From NCBI RefSeq assembly GCF_040372805.1, contig NZ_BAABWJ010000007.1, positions 169,610 through 233,609 on the forward strand: DNA of 64,000 bases, given 5' to 3'. Below, piece after piece: positions 1 to 8,156 of the stretch. The notes under the pieces are model-generated. The model was given only the letters and a program-made list of their open reading frames with translations, ran no database searches and was not told the origin of the DNA. The DNA is from Pseudoteredinibacter isoporae_A (lineage in GTDB: Bacteria > Pseudomonadota > Gammaproteobacteria > Pseudomonadales > Cellvibrionaceae). Positions within the stretch are counted from its first letter, which is position 1. Each line of letters begins with the position of its first letter. The translations under genes were made by a program, and so were the position numbers.

Positions 1-708
1 GATGTTTTGCAGATGTCTTCCGGCGTGAAGTTCAATGAAGATTACGCCGACCTGAATTCTGACATCAATCGGTTTGGTCGCATTCTGGCTTTAGGTGGAA
101 GCTTCGACGATTTTGCTGCCAGCCTGGAAAACGAAGTAAGCCCCGGCACGCGTCGTTTATACGTAAGTATCGATACTCAGGTCCTGGGCATGATTTTACG
201 TGAAGCTACCGGCCAAAGCATCAGCGATTACATGCAAGAGAAGCTGTGGCAACCTATGGGAGCTGAATCCGATGCCTACTGGGTTACCGACAGTTACGAT
301 ATGGAGATGGTACTGGGTGGACTGAACGCGGTCTTGAGAGACTACGGACGCTTCGGTCAACTCGCCCTGCAAAACGGTCAGCGTGGCGGCACACAAATTA
401 TTCCGGCCCAATGGATGCAAGACTCACTCAAGACCGACGCCCCTCACCTGAAGGCCAAAGAAGACGAGCGTTCAATGGACAACTGGGGCTACGGCTATCA
501 GTGGTGGTTACCGCCAGCAACTCCCGAACACCCCGGTGTCTTTATGGCCGTAGGCATTTACGACCAATACATATACATCGATCCAGCGCGTGAGCTGGTC
601 ATCGTCAAACTGTCGGGCAATCCGCATTACACCGATGACGAATACGATTCTGTTCCCAAAACCCTGGCACTCTTCCGAGCGATTGCTAAAGCCAGCGACG
701 CGGGATGA
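1..708 (+). CDS. beta-lactamase-family serine hydrolase, 3' part only
   Basis: The reading frame is open from the first base of the window, so the gene begins upstream and only about 235 C-terminal residues are seen. The pattern fits the class C beta-lactamase/esterase family (PF00144): a YxN-region segment 'YVSIDTQVLGMILREATG', then 'LWQPMGAESDAYW', and a late segment 'GVFMAVGIYDQYIYIDP' that takes the place of the KTG/HTG strand. The SxxK nucleophile motif should lie upstream and cannot be checked. Members of this family are mostly periplasmic or cytosolic esterases and amidases, and only a few are true beta-lactamases, so antibiotic hydrolysis should not be assumed. A strong hairpin terminator follows the stop codon. 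Confidence 0.8.
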   Translation, partial: DVLQMSSGVKFNEDYADLNSDINRFGRILALGGSFDDFAASLENEVSPGTRRLYVSIDTQVLGMILREATGQSISDYMQEKLWQPMGAESDAYWVTDSYDMEMVLGGLNAVLRDYGRFGQLALQNGQRGGTQIIPAQWMQDSLKTDAPHLKAKEDERSMDNWGYGYQWWLPPATPEHPGVFMAVGIYDQYIYIDPARELVIVKLSGNPHYTDDEYDSVPKTLALFRAIAKASDAG

Positions 709-740
709 AAAGCTCAATAAATACGGAAAAAGCACAAACA

Positions 741-770
741 AAAAAGCCAGCATGAATGCTGGCTTTTTTG
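741..770. terminator. bidirectional Rho-independent terminator
   Basis: GCCAGCA and TGCTGGC form a perfect stem with a short loop. It is flanked by an A-run on the left and a T-run on the right, so it can end transcription from both sides. It lies between the hydrolase on + and rhlB on -. Confidence 0.85.
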
Positions 771-785
771 TTTCATCAAGCGTGA

Positions 786-2234
786 TTAACGGCGGCGCCC
801 ATTGGAACGAGGGCGCTGCTGCCCTTGATTGGACTGACGTTTTCTGGCGGGCAACGGAGGATGCGCCTCCAGTAAATTTTCCGGCGGGACTTCACACTTC
901 AACTTGTCACCCAGTAGCGTCTCGATGGGTTCAAGACGCAACGCATCATCTTCACAGGCCAAACTGATCGAGGTTCCAGAACGACCCGCGCGACCGGTGC
1001 GGCCGATTCGATGAACATAATCTTCCGGCTCTTCCGGCAGGGTATAGTTCACCACATGACTGATGCCATCAATATGGATACCACGGCCAGCAACATCGGT
1101 GGCGACCAACACATTCAGCTGACCACTCTTGAAACCTTCCAGGGTTTTTACACGTTTATTCTGGGGTACATCGCCTGACAAAATGCCGACTTTGAAACCA
1201 TGTACTTCCAACTTTTCATGCAGACGTCGGCATTGATCCCGTCGATTCGCGAACACAATCAAACTTTCAACATCGTCCTGTTTCAGTACGTTGTACAGCA
1301 GGGTGTACTTCTCTTCCGTTGCCAACATATACACTTTTTGGGTCACGGTATCCGTCGCAACAGACTCGGGTTCGATCTCAATCATGACCGGATCGATCGT
1401 CCACTGTTCCGCAAGATTCAGGACATCCTGGGTAAAGGTTGCGGAGAACAACAGAGTTTGACGGTGAGTTTTCTTGGGCGTTTGACGAATAATACGGCGC
1501 ACCTGAGGAATAAAGCCCATATCCAGCATGCGATCCGCTTCATCAATCACCATGATTTCGAGCTGATCCAAGTGAACATCACGATTGCCACAGAAATCCA
1601 GCAGTCGACCTGGGGTCGCCACCAGAATATCAACATAAGAATCTTCCAGCTTGCGCTGCTGCTTTCCATAATCCATACCGCCAACCAGCGTATGGACTTG
1701 CAAATCGGTATGCTTAACCAAGGCCTTAGCATCGTCAGCAATCTGGATCACCAACTCCCGAGTGGGTGCAATCACCAGAGCTCGTGCTTCACCGGCATAA
1801 CGCTCACCCTCAAGCGGGTTACGCAGGATGTCATCGATAATGGTCAAAAGAAATGCTGCTGTTTTTCCGGTACCGGTCTGGGCCTTACCAACAACATCGT
1901 GGCCATCCAGGCTGTGTGGCAAAGATTGAGCCTGGATTGGAGAGCAATACTGGAAACCCAGATCAGCAATGCCGTGCATCAAGTCATTGTGCAGGTTTAA
2001 GTCATGAAAACGGGTTTTGCCTTCTGCAGGCTCCACCTGAAACTGGCTGATATCCCAAGGGGCTGCGGGCTTCTTAGGTTTGGGCTTACGACGACGGTTG
2101 CGTGGTTTTTTAGCCTCGCCTCCCTTGTCAGCTGGGGCTTTAGCCGCCTTATTTGGGGCTTGTTCCTGCTTAGGAGCCTTGGTTTTTTCTGCCTCAGGGG
2201 CAGCGGATTTACGCTTAAACAACCTGCCGATCAA
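786..2234 (-). CDS. rhlB: DEAD-box ATP-dependent RNA helicase RhlB
   Basis: This 482-residue protein has the full set of DEAD-box motifs in order: a Q-motif region (FHDLNLHNDLMHGIADLGF..PIQAQSLP), Walker A AQTGTGKT, PTREL, the DEAD box in 'VIDEADRMLDMGF', SAT in 'LFSATF', and the C-terminal helicase motif HRIGRTGRAGR. A lysine/proline-rich basic N-terminal extension of about 70 residues and a basic tail (..RPRSNGRRR) are typical of the pseudomonad-type RhlB. The family unwinds structured RNA and supports RNase E-dependent decay in the cytoplasm. Assignment to RhlB rather than RhlE rests on the N-terminal extension and the overall pattern. The gene is probably monocistronic. Confidence 0.88.
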   Translation of the reverse strand: MIGRLFKRKSAAPEAEKTKAPKQEQAPNKAAKAPADKGGEAKKPRNRRRKPKPKKPAAPWDISQFQVEPAEGKTRFHDLNLHNDLMHGIADLGFQYCSPIQAQSLPHSLDGHDVVGKAQTGTGKTAAFLLTIIDDILRNPLEGERYAGEARALVIAPTRELVIQIADDAKALVKHTDLQVHTLVGGMDYGKQQRKLEDSYVDILVATPGRLLDFCGNRDVHLDQLEIMVIDEADRMLDMGFIPQVRRIIRQTPKKTHRQTLLFSATFTQDVLNLAEQWTIDPVMIEIEPESVATDTVTQKVYMLATEEKYTLLYNVLKQDDVESLIVFANRRDQCRRLHEKLEVHGFKVGILSGDVPQNKRVKTLEGFKSGQLNVLVATDVAGRGIHIDGISHVVNYTLPEEPEDYVHRIGRTGRAGRSGTSISLACEDDALRLEPIETLLGDKLKCEVPPENLLEAHPPLPARKRQSNQGQQRPRSNGRRR

Positions 2235-2365
2235 AATACAGCCCTATTGTGGATAAAATAATCGGCGGAGTATAACACGACTGTCATTGAATTGTTCCCT
2301 TTAGAATCCGCTCCCCAATTCGGGCAGGACAGCGACGGGAAAACAACATTGCCGGAGTGGAAACC

Positions 2366-2386
2366 CGGGGGCCTGAACAGCCCCCG
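2366..2386 (-). terminator. hairpin at the 3' end of the bufferin operon
   Basis: CGGGGGC and GCCCCCG form a 7-bp GC stem with a 7-nt loop just beyond the stop codon of the DoxX gene. In the minus direction it is followed only by GGTTT, so the U-tract is weak. It is a probable but imperfect intrinsic terminator. Confidence 0.5.
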
Positions 2387-2395
2387 ATGAAGGTA

Positions 2396-3055
2396 TTAAG
2401 CGTTGGCTGCTGGGAAAGCCTTGCCCATATAGTAGTCGGCGCTCACATAGCGACCACCACCGGTGAAGAACAGACTCAGCAGCATAATGAAGTAGGTCGC
2501 CGCAAACTCGATACCGTTGTTCAGTATCACGAAACCGCCCTTCCCTGTGAGCCAGCCATAGTTGCCATGCTCCTGGAGAATTCCCTTTGCGGCCCCCAGA
2601 CGAGTGGCAACTTCAGCACTGTTTTCCAGGCTTTCTTTCGCGCCAGGGAATCCTACCATGTCCAATACGTAGGCAATGCTGGTTTCCTGACTGCTGGACG
2701 CAATAGCAAACCAACCATTGTCCCAATGGGCGGTAACCGCCGCGACAATCATGGTGAACATCAAAGGAATTGCCACTAACCGAGTGGCCAAGCCAAACAG
2801 TAAGGCAAAGCCGCCCAGAAATTCAGTGTATGCCGCCAGATAGGCCATCAGCTCAGGCGCCGGCAGTCCCAACCCCCAATCCGGGTTGGCAAACCAAGAA
2901 ATAATATCTTCGATGTGATTAATCTTGTGCAAACCGGCCGTGATAAAAATTGGCGCCAAATAAAGACGCAATAGCAGCGCCGGCAAACCGTCAGCATGTT
3001 GAAAAGCATTCACCGTGCGGTAATACAGCGCACTCAAACTCGAAATGGCAGACAT
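2396..3055 (-). CDS. DoxX-family membrane protein of the bufferin operon
   Basis: This 219-residue protein has about four hydrophobic segments and the DoxX pattern ('LLRLYLAPIFITAGLHKI', 'YTEFLGGFALLFGLATRL..IPLMFTMIVA'). DoxX proteins are inner-membrane proteins of poorly defined redox or transport role. Here the gene is last in a set of four with a Cys-rich precursor, a DUF692 enzyme and a DUF2063 protein. In known bufferin operons a DoxX protein is a common fourth member, sometimes called BufD. About 110 residues between predicted membrane segments are extra-cytoplasmic or loop sequence, longer than in minimal DoxX proteins. Its biochemical role in the pathway is not established. Confidence 0.8.
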   Translation of the reverse strand: MSAISSLSALYYRTVNAFQHADGLPALLLRLYLAPIFITAGLHKINHIEDIISWFANPDWGLGLPAPELMAYLAAYTEFLGGFALLFGLATRLVAIPLMFTMIVAAVTAHWDNGWFAIASSSQETSIAYVLDMVGFPGAKESLENSAEVATRLGAAKGILQEHGNYGWLTGKGGFVILNNGIEFAATYFIMLLSLFFTGGGRYVSADYYMGKAFPAANA

Positions 3056-3104
3056 GGTTTATTCTCCTAATAACGTCGGTCCAGCAAACTGGGGCCTCGG
3101 GATG

Positions 3105-3884
3105 TTAAATCTTCCGTTCAGTGGCTGCACACAGCATTCCACTCACAATATAGCTCTGCAAATTGCCTTGCAGAAAACCGGGTATGTCTTCTTCGGGCAT
3201 AAAATCCAGTAGATGCTCGCAAGCATGGCTGAGATTTTCGCCGCTCGCCAATGCCTGCAACAAACTGAGTTCGCTGCCCTGCAATGAACGAAACTGGGTA
3301 AGGCGTTCAGGATTACGCCATATCGCCCAAATACTTTTTTGTTCCACAGGTGCGGGCGGCACCTGTTCCTGTTTGATACTCTGCCAGATTGGCACCGTAT
3401 TGTAGTCACTGGCAAAAATATGCAATGAGGGGTGCCAACTCATTTCGCAAGCGGGCCACGCCTCCGGCGCTAAACACTGTAAAAAATCGGCGGGCAGCGT
3501 GTCATTTTCTTCAGCGTCGAAACTGAACATCAAAGCTCGCTCAAACGCCGCCAACTCAGCCAATTGAGGATAATCCGCATAATGCTCCGCTAAAAACTCC
3601 GGCAGAGTATCAGCAAAATAACGCAGAGATTTATGCCGCGAAGGGTTCACCTCAATAAAGCTCTTACACAGGGCTGCAAAAGCATCGTCGCCCATATAGC
3701 CCGCCAGGATATCGTGATCTACCGCCAGAGTTTCCTGTAGGCGCAAACGATAACCGTTGCTGTAAATCTGTAATCGCTGATCGCCATTAATCTGCTCATT
3801 GCTGGTGACGTGCCCAGCAATCTCATTGTCGCCGCGAAGCAGGTAGGCCATCATCTGTTCTTGCCGCTGCTGTAAATCAGCCAT
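3105..3884 (-). CDS. bufC: DUF2063 (HvfC/BufC-type) partner protein of the MNIO maturase
   Basis: The chosen start (MADLQQRQEQMM..) gives 259 residues and an 8-nt overlap with the end of the upstream maturase gene, which implies translational coupling. An upstream in-frame start is possible but would overlap the maturase further. The N-terminal half has the DUF2063 pattern: 'LQIYSNGYRLRLQETLAVDHDILAGYMGDDAF' and 'PSRHKSLRYFADTLPEFL'. The family partners DUF692 (MNIO) enzymes and is thought to present the precursor peptide to them. The C-terminal half is the variable domain common in these proteins. The protein has no signal peptide, so modification should occur in the cytoplasm before export. 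Confidence 0.85.
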   Translation of the reverse strand: MADLQQRQEQMMAYLLRGDNEIAGHVTSNEQINGDQRLQIYSNGYRLRLQETLAVDHDILAGYMGDDAFAALCKSFIEVNPSRHKSLRYFADTLPEFLAEHYADYPQLAELAAFERALMFSFDAEENDTLPADFLQCLAPEAWPACEMSWHPSLHIFASDYNTVPIWQSIKQEQVPPAPVEQKSIWAIWRNPERLTQFRSLQGSELSLLQALASGENLSHACEHLLDFMPEEDIPGFLQGNLQSYIVSGMLCAATERKI

Positions 3885-4737
3885 GGGCGACACCTGACGA
3901 TTCACCGGCAGACAAAACCCGGGCGCTGATCGCACGCGCCTGATCCAGTTCTGCAATCAATTCACCCAGAGCCGGAATATCATCATCTCGCTCAATCATG
4001 GTGCTGACCGGGCCAAAACGCTCGATCGCTTTGGCATACAGCTGCCAAACAGAATCCACCACCGGATGGTCATGGGTATCAATAATATAGTCACCATAAT
4101 CGCTGTGTCCGGCCAAGTGCATTTGGCGCACACGTTTGGGATTAATACCCTTCAGATAATCTTCGGCATCAAAATGATGATTTCGGGCGCTGACATAGAT
4201 ATTGTTGATATCCAGTAACATCAAACAATCAGCTTCTTCGACAACCGCCGAATAAAATTCCCATTCCGTCATAGCCGATTCGCTATAACTGATATAACTG
4301 GAAACATTTTCGATCAGCATTTGCTGACCAAGAAAATCCTGTGCCTGTCGAATATTGCCGACAATATGCTTCAGGGCTTCTTCGGTATAGGGCATTGGCA
4401 ACAGATCATGGCTGTTGATGCCACCGAGTTGAGACCAGCACAAATGATCTGAAATCCAGGCTGGTTTTACGTCATTCACAAGTTTTTTCAAACGACGTAA
4501 ATAATTCATATCCAGTGGATCAGTCGATCCCACAGACATGGAAACGCCATGCATTACAATGGGGTACTGTTCTCGAATCTCATGCAGGTAATACAACGGT
4601 TTCCCGCCACCGACCATAAAATTTTCTGAGATCACTTCAAACCAATCGACATTGGCCTGGCCTTGTAGCACTTCCTCAAAATGATCCGTGCGCAAACCTA
4701 AACCGAAACCAAGATAATGATCGTTTTGTGTATCCAC
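3877..4737 (-). CDS. bufB: MNIO (DUF692) multinuclear iron-dependent peptide maturase
   Basis: This 286-residue TIM-barrel protein of the DUF692 family shows metal-binding motifs at the expected places: 'FEVISENFMV', 'MHGVSMSVGSTDPL', 'SDHLCW', 'IENVSSYI', 'LLDINNIYVSARNH', 'HLAGHSDYGDYIIDTHDHPV' and 'TMIERDDDIP'. The His, Asp, Glu and Asn residues of these motifs bind the two or three irons. Known members (MbnB, TglH, ChrH, BufB) oxidatively modify cysteines in ribosomal peptides; bufferin maturases are reported to make thiooxazole-type groups that bind copper. The gene lies between the Cys-rich precursor and the DUF2063 partner, the usual arrangement. Confidence 0.9.
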   Translation of the reverse strand: MDTQNDHYLGFGLGLRTDHFEEVLQGQANVDWFEVISENFMVGGGKPLYYLHEIREQYPIVMHGVSMSVGSTDPLDMNYLRRLKKLVNDVKPAWISDHLCWSQLGGINSHDLLPMPYTEEALKHIVGNIRQAQDFLGQQMLIENVSSYISYSESAMTEWEFYSAVVEEADCLMLLDINNIYVSARNHHFDAEDYLKGINPKRVRQMHLAGHSDYGDYIIDTHDHPVVDSVWQLYAKAIERFGPVSTMIERDDDIPALGELIAELDQARAISARVLSAGESSGVAHG

Positions 4738-4773
4738 TTGTCTTCCTACCCTTCAGCTTACCCCAAGCTGTCA

Positions 4774-4798
4774 TGCCCCACTCAGGAAGAATGGGGCA
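4774..4798 (-). promoter_or_regulatory. intercistronic hairpin between precursor and maturase genes
   Basis: TGCCCCA and TGGGGCA form a perfect 7-bp stem with an 11-nt loop, in the gap between the precursor stop and the maturase start. No T-run follows, so complete termination is unlikely. Such a hairpin could protect the precursor mRNA 3' end or attenuate read-through, giving more precursor than enzyme. This role is an inference from position. Confidence 0.5.
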
Positions 4799-4810
4799 CC
4801 AAATCGTCGC

Positions 4811-5272
4811 TTACTTACCGACGGTTCCACCAATATCTTTACAAGATTTGGCTGGAGCTTCGATAAAACCAGTACCTTTACAGCTGGCGTGACCAGCACA
4901 GGCATTTTCTTTGGTCTTACAAGCATTATGGCCCTTACAGATGTTCACGCCGTAGCAATGAATCAGATCAGCGCGAGCAATTTCACCTACCCACTCACGA
5001 CTGGCTTTACCACCAGCATCTTCACAAGATTTGGTCGGCATGGCGACAAAACCTTGAGCTTTACACGAACCGTGACCGGCACAGGCATTGCTGGCTGTTT
5101 TACAATCGTTGTGACCCTTACAAACGTTCACACCATAACAGTGGATCAGGTCGGTTTTTTCAGCAGATGCTGTGCTTGGCTGAGCTGTTGTCTGAGTGTG
5201 ACCACAGGCCGCTAAACCTGCAGCCGCTACTGCTAAACCGGCGCCGCGCAATAAGCGTTGATGTTGACTCAT
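4811..5272 (-). CDS. bufA: BufA2-like bufferin precursor with two core units and a lipobox
   Basis: This 153-residue Cys-rich precursor is the first gene of the operon. The N-terminus is a signal sequence ending in a lipobox, L-A-A-C, with Cys23, followed by Gly (no Asp retention signal), so the product may be an outer-membrane lipoprotein. After it come two homologous units that both start DLIHCYGVN and hold six cysteines at the same spacing: residues 45, 51, 57, 64, 70, 83 and 106, 112, 118, 125, 131, 144, an exact 61-residue repeat. The pattern (CYGVN.CKGHN.CKT..NAC.GH.SCK) is that of the BufA2 bufferins, periplasmic copper-binding RiPPs made by MNIO enzymes. Whether all twelve cysteines are modified cannot be told from the sequence. 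Confidence 0.87.
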   Translation of the reverse strand: MSQHQRLLRGAGLAVAAAGLAACGHTQTTAQPSTASAEKTDLIHCYGVNVCKGHNDCKTASNACAGHGSCKAQGFVAMPTKSCEDAGGKASREWVGEIARADLIHCYGVNICKGHNACKTKENACAGHASCKGTGFIEAPAKSCKDIGGTVGK

Positions 5273-5479
5273 GAGCTTTCTTCCTCTGGGTTGTGTCTAT
5301 CTAACGTTGTCATAAAGGTTCGCCGTCACCGGCCACAGGGCTTTTATGATGAAGACGAGCATAGTGTAAGAGGCAAAACTAACGAAATTATCACGGAGGG
5401 ATAATCATATAATGGCGGGAATATTCGACGCACCTAAGGCTAGAACCCCCTCTGGCACACCAAGCCGCCTCCCCCAAAG

Positions 5480-5510
5480 AAAACTAAAACTTGCGTAGCA
5501 TAGTGCAAGT
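5480..5510 (-). terminator. Rho-independent terminator after the 5557-5907 gene
   Basis: On the minus strand ACTTGC and GCAAGT form a 6-bp stem with a 10-nt loop, followed by TTTTAGTTTTC. It lies about 45 bases past the stop codon of the small secreted protein gene. The stem is modest but the T-rich tail is good. Confidence 0.55.
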
Positions 5511-5556
5511 ATTAAAAACCAACTAAGTACTAGGTCCTGATTAACATCGAGTTCAT

Positions 5557-5907
5557 CTAATCAAAAACATAAGGACAACCGCCATAATTATTCATGGCCT
5601 CACCCCAACGCCAAACATCATTGGCACGGCGCCAACGGCTGTGAAAAAACTCCATCAAACACGGCCCCTGCTCCAGCTCTACCATAAAAGTATCACCCTC
5701 GTTTACCTGGCCGTACTCTGGATAATGAACTGAACGTTCCCAACTCAGCCCACCCCGAGAGGCAAGATAACGCTCCCAGAAGGCCTCAACATTTTCCTGC
5801 TGATCCCAAACCAGCCGCTCGCCAGCATCCTGGGCACTCAGCTGAGGGGCCATAACACTCGACAACAACACAAAAGCAAATACTGAGAATTGAGAAAGGG
5901 GGTTCAT
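5557..5907 (-). CDS. small secreted protein of unknown function
   Basis: This 116-residue protein has a clear Sec signal peptide (hydrophobic 'FVLLSSVMAPQLSAQ', likely cleaved after SAQ) and a mature part of about 90 residues rich in Trp (W in WDQQ, FWER, LSWER, SRWRR, DVWRWGE). Two cysteines, one in 'GPCLMEFF' and one in 'GGCPYVF', could form a disulphide. I do not recognise a family. The gene stands alone between the bufferin promoter and hisD, with its own terminator and an apparent SD (AAAGGAG) just before the start. Confidence 0.7.
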   Translation of the reverse strand: MNPLSQFSVFAFVLLSSVMAPQLSAQDAGERLVWDQQENVEAFWERYLASRGGLSWERSVHYPEYGQVNEGDTFMVELEQGPCLMEFFHSRWRRANDVWRWGEAMNNYGGCPYVFD

Positions 5908-6081
5908 TGGCTACTCCTTTGTGAAGTGATATCACGCGCACTTCGTTCAAGTTGTAGTCAATATAGTACAGAAGGGGAGGATGGGGTAGTTTGAAATTCG
6001 AGTGAATTTCCTAAAGAGACCAAGACAAACTGTCACAGAATGCGTTTGCCAACTGAAACATCGGCAAAAGCATTCAGCCAA

Positions 6082-7392
6082 TCAATCTTCTGGCAAGATC
6101 CGATATTCAGCCGATCTTGCGTGGGCTTCCAGTGATTCTCCACGAGCCAGCGGTGAGGCCACTTTACCCAGCGCTGAGGCACCTTCAGCAGAACACATTA
6201 TCAAGGAGCTGCGCTTTTGAAAATCGTAAACACCCAGTGGAGACGAGAATCGAGCGGTGCCGGAGGTGGGCAAAACATGGTTTGGACCAGCACAGTAATC
6301 GCCCAACGCTTCGGCTGTGTAACGTCCCATAAAAATAGCGCCAGCATGGCGAATATCTGGCAGCATGGCTTCGGGATCGGATACGGAAAGCTCCAAATGC
6401 TCAGGCGCTATACGGTTAATAATTTCAACTGCTTGTTTACGATCAGCCACTTGAATCAGGGCGCCACGCCCTTCCAGGGACGCTCGAGCAATCGCTTCGC
6501 GCGCCAAATCCGGCAACAGACGATCAATACTTTCCTGCACACGATTCAGAAAATCCGAGTCTTCGGAAATCAGAATCGATTGAGCCTGTTCATCGTGCTC
6601 TGCTTGAGAAAACAGATCCATCGCAATCCAATCAGGATCTGTACCACCGTCACAATAAACCAATATTTCAGAAGGGCCGGCAATCATGTCGATTGCAACC
6701 TGGCCGAAGACGGCACGTTTGGCCGTGGCGACAAAAATATTACCGGGGCCAGTAATTTTATCGACCTTGGCCAGACTTTCGGTGCCGTATGCCAGAGCGG
6801 CGACGGCCTGCGCACCACCAATGCAAATGACCTCATCAACACCGGCGATCGCTGCAGCCGCCAACACCATCTCATTCACTTCACCCCCCGGGGTGGGCGT
6901 AGTCATAATCAATTCAGGCACGCCCGCAACTTTGGCAGGAATCGCATTCATTAAAACAGATGATGGGTAGCTGGCCTTGCCCCCCGGCACATATAGTCCC
7001 ACACGATCCAGGGGCGTAATTTGCTGACCTAACACGGTGCCGTCAGCTTCGCGGTACTGCCAGGAATCCTGACGCTGATGCTCGTGATAGCTTCGAATAC
7101 GTTCGGCAGCGATTTCAAGAGCCTGACGCTGTTCAGCATCGATCACACTCAATGCAGCGTGTAAACGCGCTTTCGGCACTCGTAACTCGGCGAAACTTCC
7201 AGCGCTCAGACGATCAAACTTTTCGGTGAAACGCAGTACCGCTTGATCACCGTCTGTTTTTACCGCCGTGAGAATGTCATCCACCGCTTGGTTCACAGCG
7301 GGATCAGAAACAGAATCCCAAGCCAGCAGTGTATCCAGGGCGCGATCAAAGTCAGCGCTATTCGCATCTAGTCTTGCTATGGCACAGCTCAT
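6082..7392 (-). CDS. hisD: histidinol dehydrogenase
   Basis: This 436-residue protein has full family length. It catalyses the last two steps of histidine synthesis, L-histidinol to L-histidine with two NAD+. Diagnostic stretches are 'LYVPGGKASYPSSVLMNAIPA', 'ITGPGNIFVATAKRAVFG', 'DMIAGPSEILV', 'SQAEHDEQAQ' (metal and substrate binding), 'IAPEHLEL' (catalytic Glu-His pair) and 'GDYCAGPNHVLPTSGTARF'. It follows hisG by 95 bases on the minus strand, so both are probably read from the murA side. In Pseudomonas hisC usually follows hisD, but here no hisC is present downstream. Confidence 0.97.
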   Translation of the reverse strand: MSCAIARLDANSADFDRALDTLLAWDSVSDPAVNQAVDDILTAVKTDGDQAVLRFTEKFDRLSAGSFAELRVPKARLHAALSVIDAEQRQALEIAAERIRSYHEHQRQDSWQYREADGTVLGQQITPLDRVGLYVPGGKASYPSSVLMNAIPAKVAGVPELIMTTPTPGGEVNEMVLAAAAIAGVDEVICIGGAQAVAALAYGTESLAKVDKITGPGNIFVATAKRAVFGQVAIDMIAGPSEILVYCDGGTDPDWIAMDLFSQAEHDEQAQSILISEDSDFLNRVQESIDRLLPDLAREAIARASLEGRGALIQVADRKQAVEIINRIAPEHLELSVSDPEAMLPDIRHAGAIFMGRYTAEALGDYCAGPNHVLPTSGTARFSSPLGVYDFQKRSSLIMCSAEGASALGKVASPLARGESLEAHARSAEYRILPED

Positions 7393-7487
7393 GATGGTGT
7401 CTTTTATTTGCAGATTTTTAGGTCATTGAAACCATCTGGTCCCGTTGAAATTCGTCGAGACCAGAAAGTCGGAATAGAAAAGCCGCG

Positions 7488-8105
7488 CTACAGAACGTCG
7501 GCAATAGCATCCAGAATATGTTCAATTTTTTGATGCTTCATCTTCATAGAAGCTTTGTTCACGATGATGCGTGAACTGATGTCGGCAATATGGTCCCGCG
7601 CTTCCAGGCCGTTCGCGACCAAAGTATTTCCGGTATCAACGATATCGACAATTTCATCGGCCAGGTCCATTAAAGGAGCCAGCTCCATTCCGCCATAAAG
7701 TTTAATGATGTCCACCTGTCTGCCCTGCTCGGCATAATAACGTTTTGCAACGTTGACGTATTTGGTGGCAACTTTGATGCGGCCTTGTTTGGGTGGCACG
7801 CCCTTGATACCAGCGGTCATCAAACGACAGCGTGCAATACCAAGATCCAGGGGTTCATAAAGATTGTCGCTGCCAGACTCCATCAACGTGTCCTTACCGG
7901 CAACACCAAGATCAGCTGAACCGAATTGAACATAGGTAGGAACGTCAACGCCACGCAACACCAGCAAACGAACATCGTTCTGGTTGGTGGCAAATTGCAG
8001 TTTGCGACTGCTGGCGATATCTTCCGCCGGCTCAATGCCGGCACTGGCCAGCAGAGGCAGGGTTTCTTTGAGGATGCGACCTTTGGTCAGGGCTATGGTT
8101 AACAT
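7488..8105 (-). CDS. hisG: ATP phosphoribosyltransferase, short form catalytic subunit
   Basis: This 205-residue protein starts the histidine pathway by joining ATP and PRPP to give phosphoribosyl-ATP. Motifs are 'IALTKGRILKETLPLL', 'RGVDVPTYVQFGSADLGVAGKDTL' and the PRPP loop 'EIVDIVDTGNTLVANGLE'. It lacks the C-terminal ACT-like regulatory domain of the long form (about 300 residues), so activity and feedback control by histidine should need the HisRS-like partner HisZ, which is not in this window. Confidence 0.95.
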   Translation of the reverse strand: MLTIALTKGRILKETLPLLASAGIEPAEDIASSRKLQFATNQNDVRLLVLRGVDVPTYVQFGSADLGVAGKDTLMESGSDNLYEPLDLGIARCRLMTAGIKGVPPKQGRIKVATKYVNVAKRYYAEQGRQVDIIKLYGGMELAPLMDLADEIVDIVDTGNTLVANGLEARDHIADISSRIIVNKASMKMKHQKIEHILDAIADVL

Positions 8106-8132
8106 AATTTTTTTCTTTGCTTGCTATGGTTG

Positions 8133-8156
8133 CCCTGGCCGGTTATCCAGCCAGGG
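8133..8156 (-). repeat. intercistronic hairpin between murA and hisG
   Basis: CCCTGGC and GCCAGGG form a 7-bp stem (10-nt loop) that begins directly after the murA stop codon. No U-tract follows, so it is more likely an mRNA-stability or partial-attenuation hairpin than a full terminator. Confidence 0.4.

Noticed and set aside
1..708. Annotation as an antibiotic-resistance beta-lactamase
   Set aside because: The nucleophile motif is outside the window, and most members of this fold are esterases or peptidases.
1200..2000. Long open frame on + opposite rhlB
   Set aside because: It lies wholly inside the well-supported helicase gene, and its translation has no family character. It is an antisense shadow.
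5396..5418. Fur-like half site GATAATCATATAATG upstream of the bufferin operon
   Set aside because: Only one half matches the Fur consensus; the second half fails at most positions.
5453..5475. TGGCAC element resembling a sigma-54 -24 box
   Set aside because: There is no TTGC/GC element at the required -12 spacing. The same was true for a TGGCAC near 18764.
6217..6954. Long open frame on + opposite hisD
   Set aside because: It is antisense to a conserved enzyme gene and has no credible start or motif.
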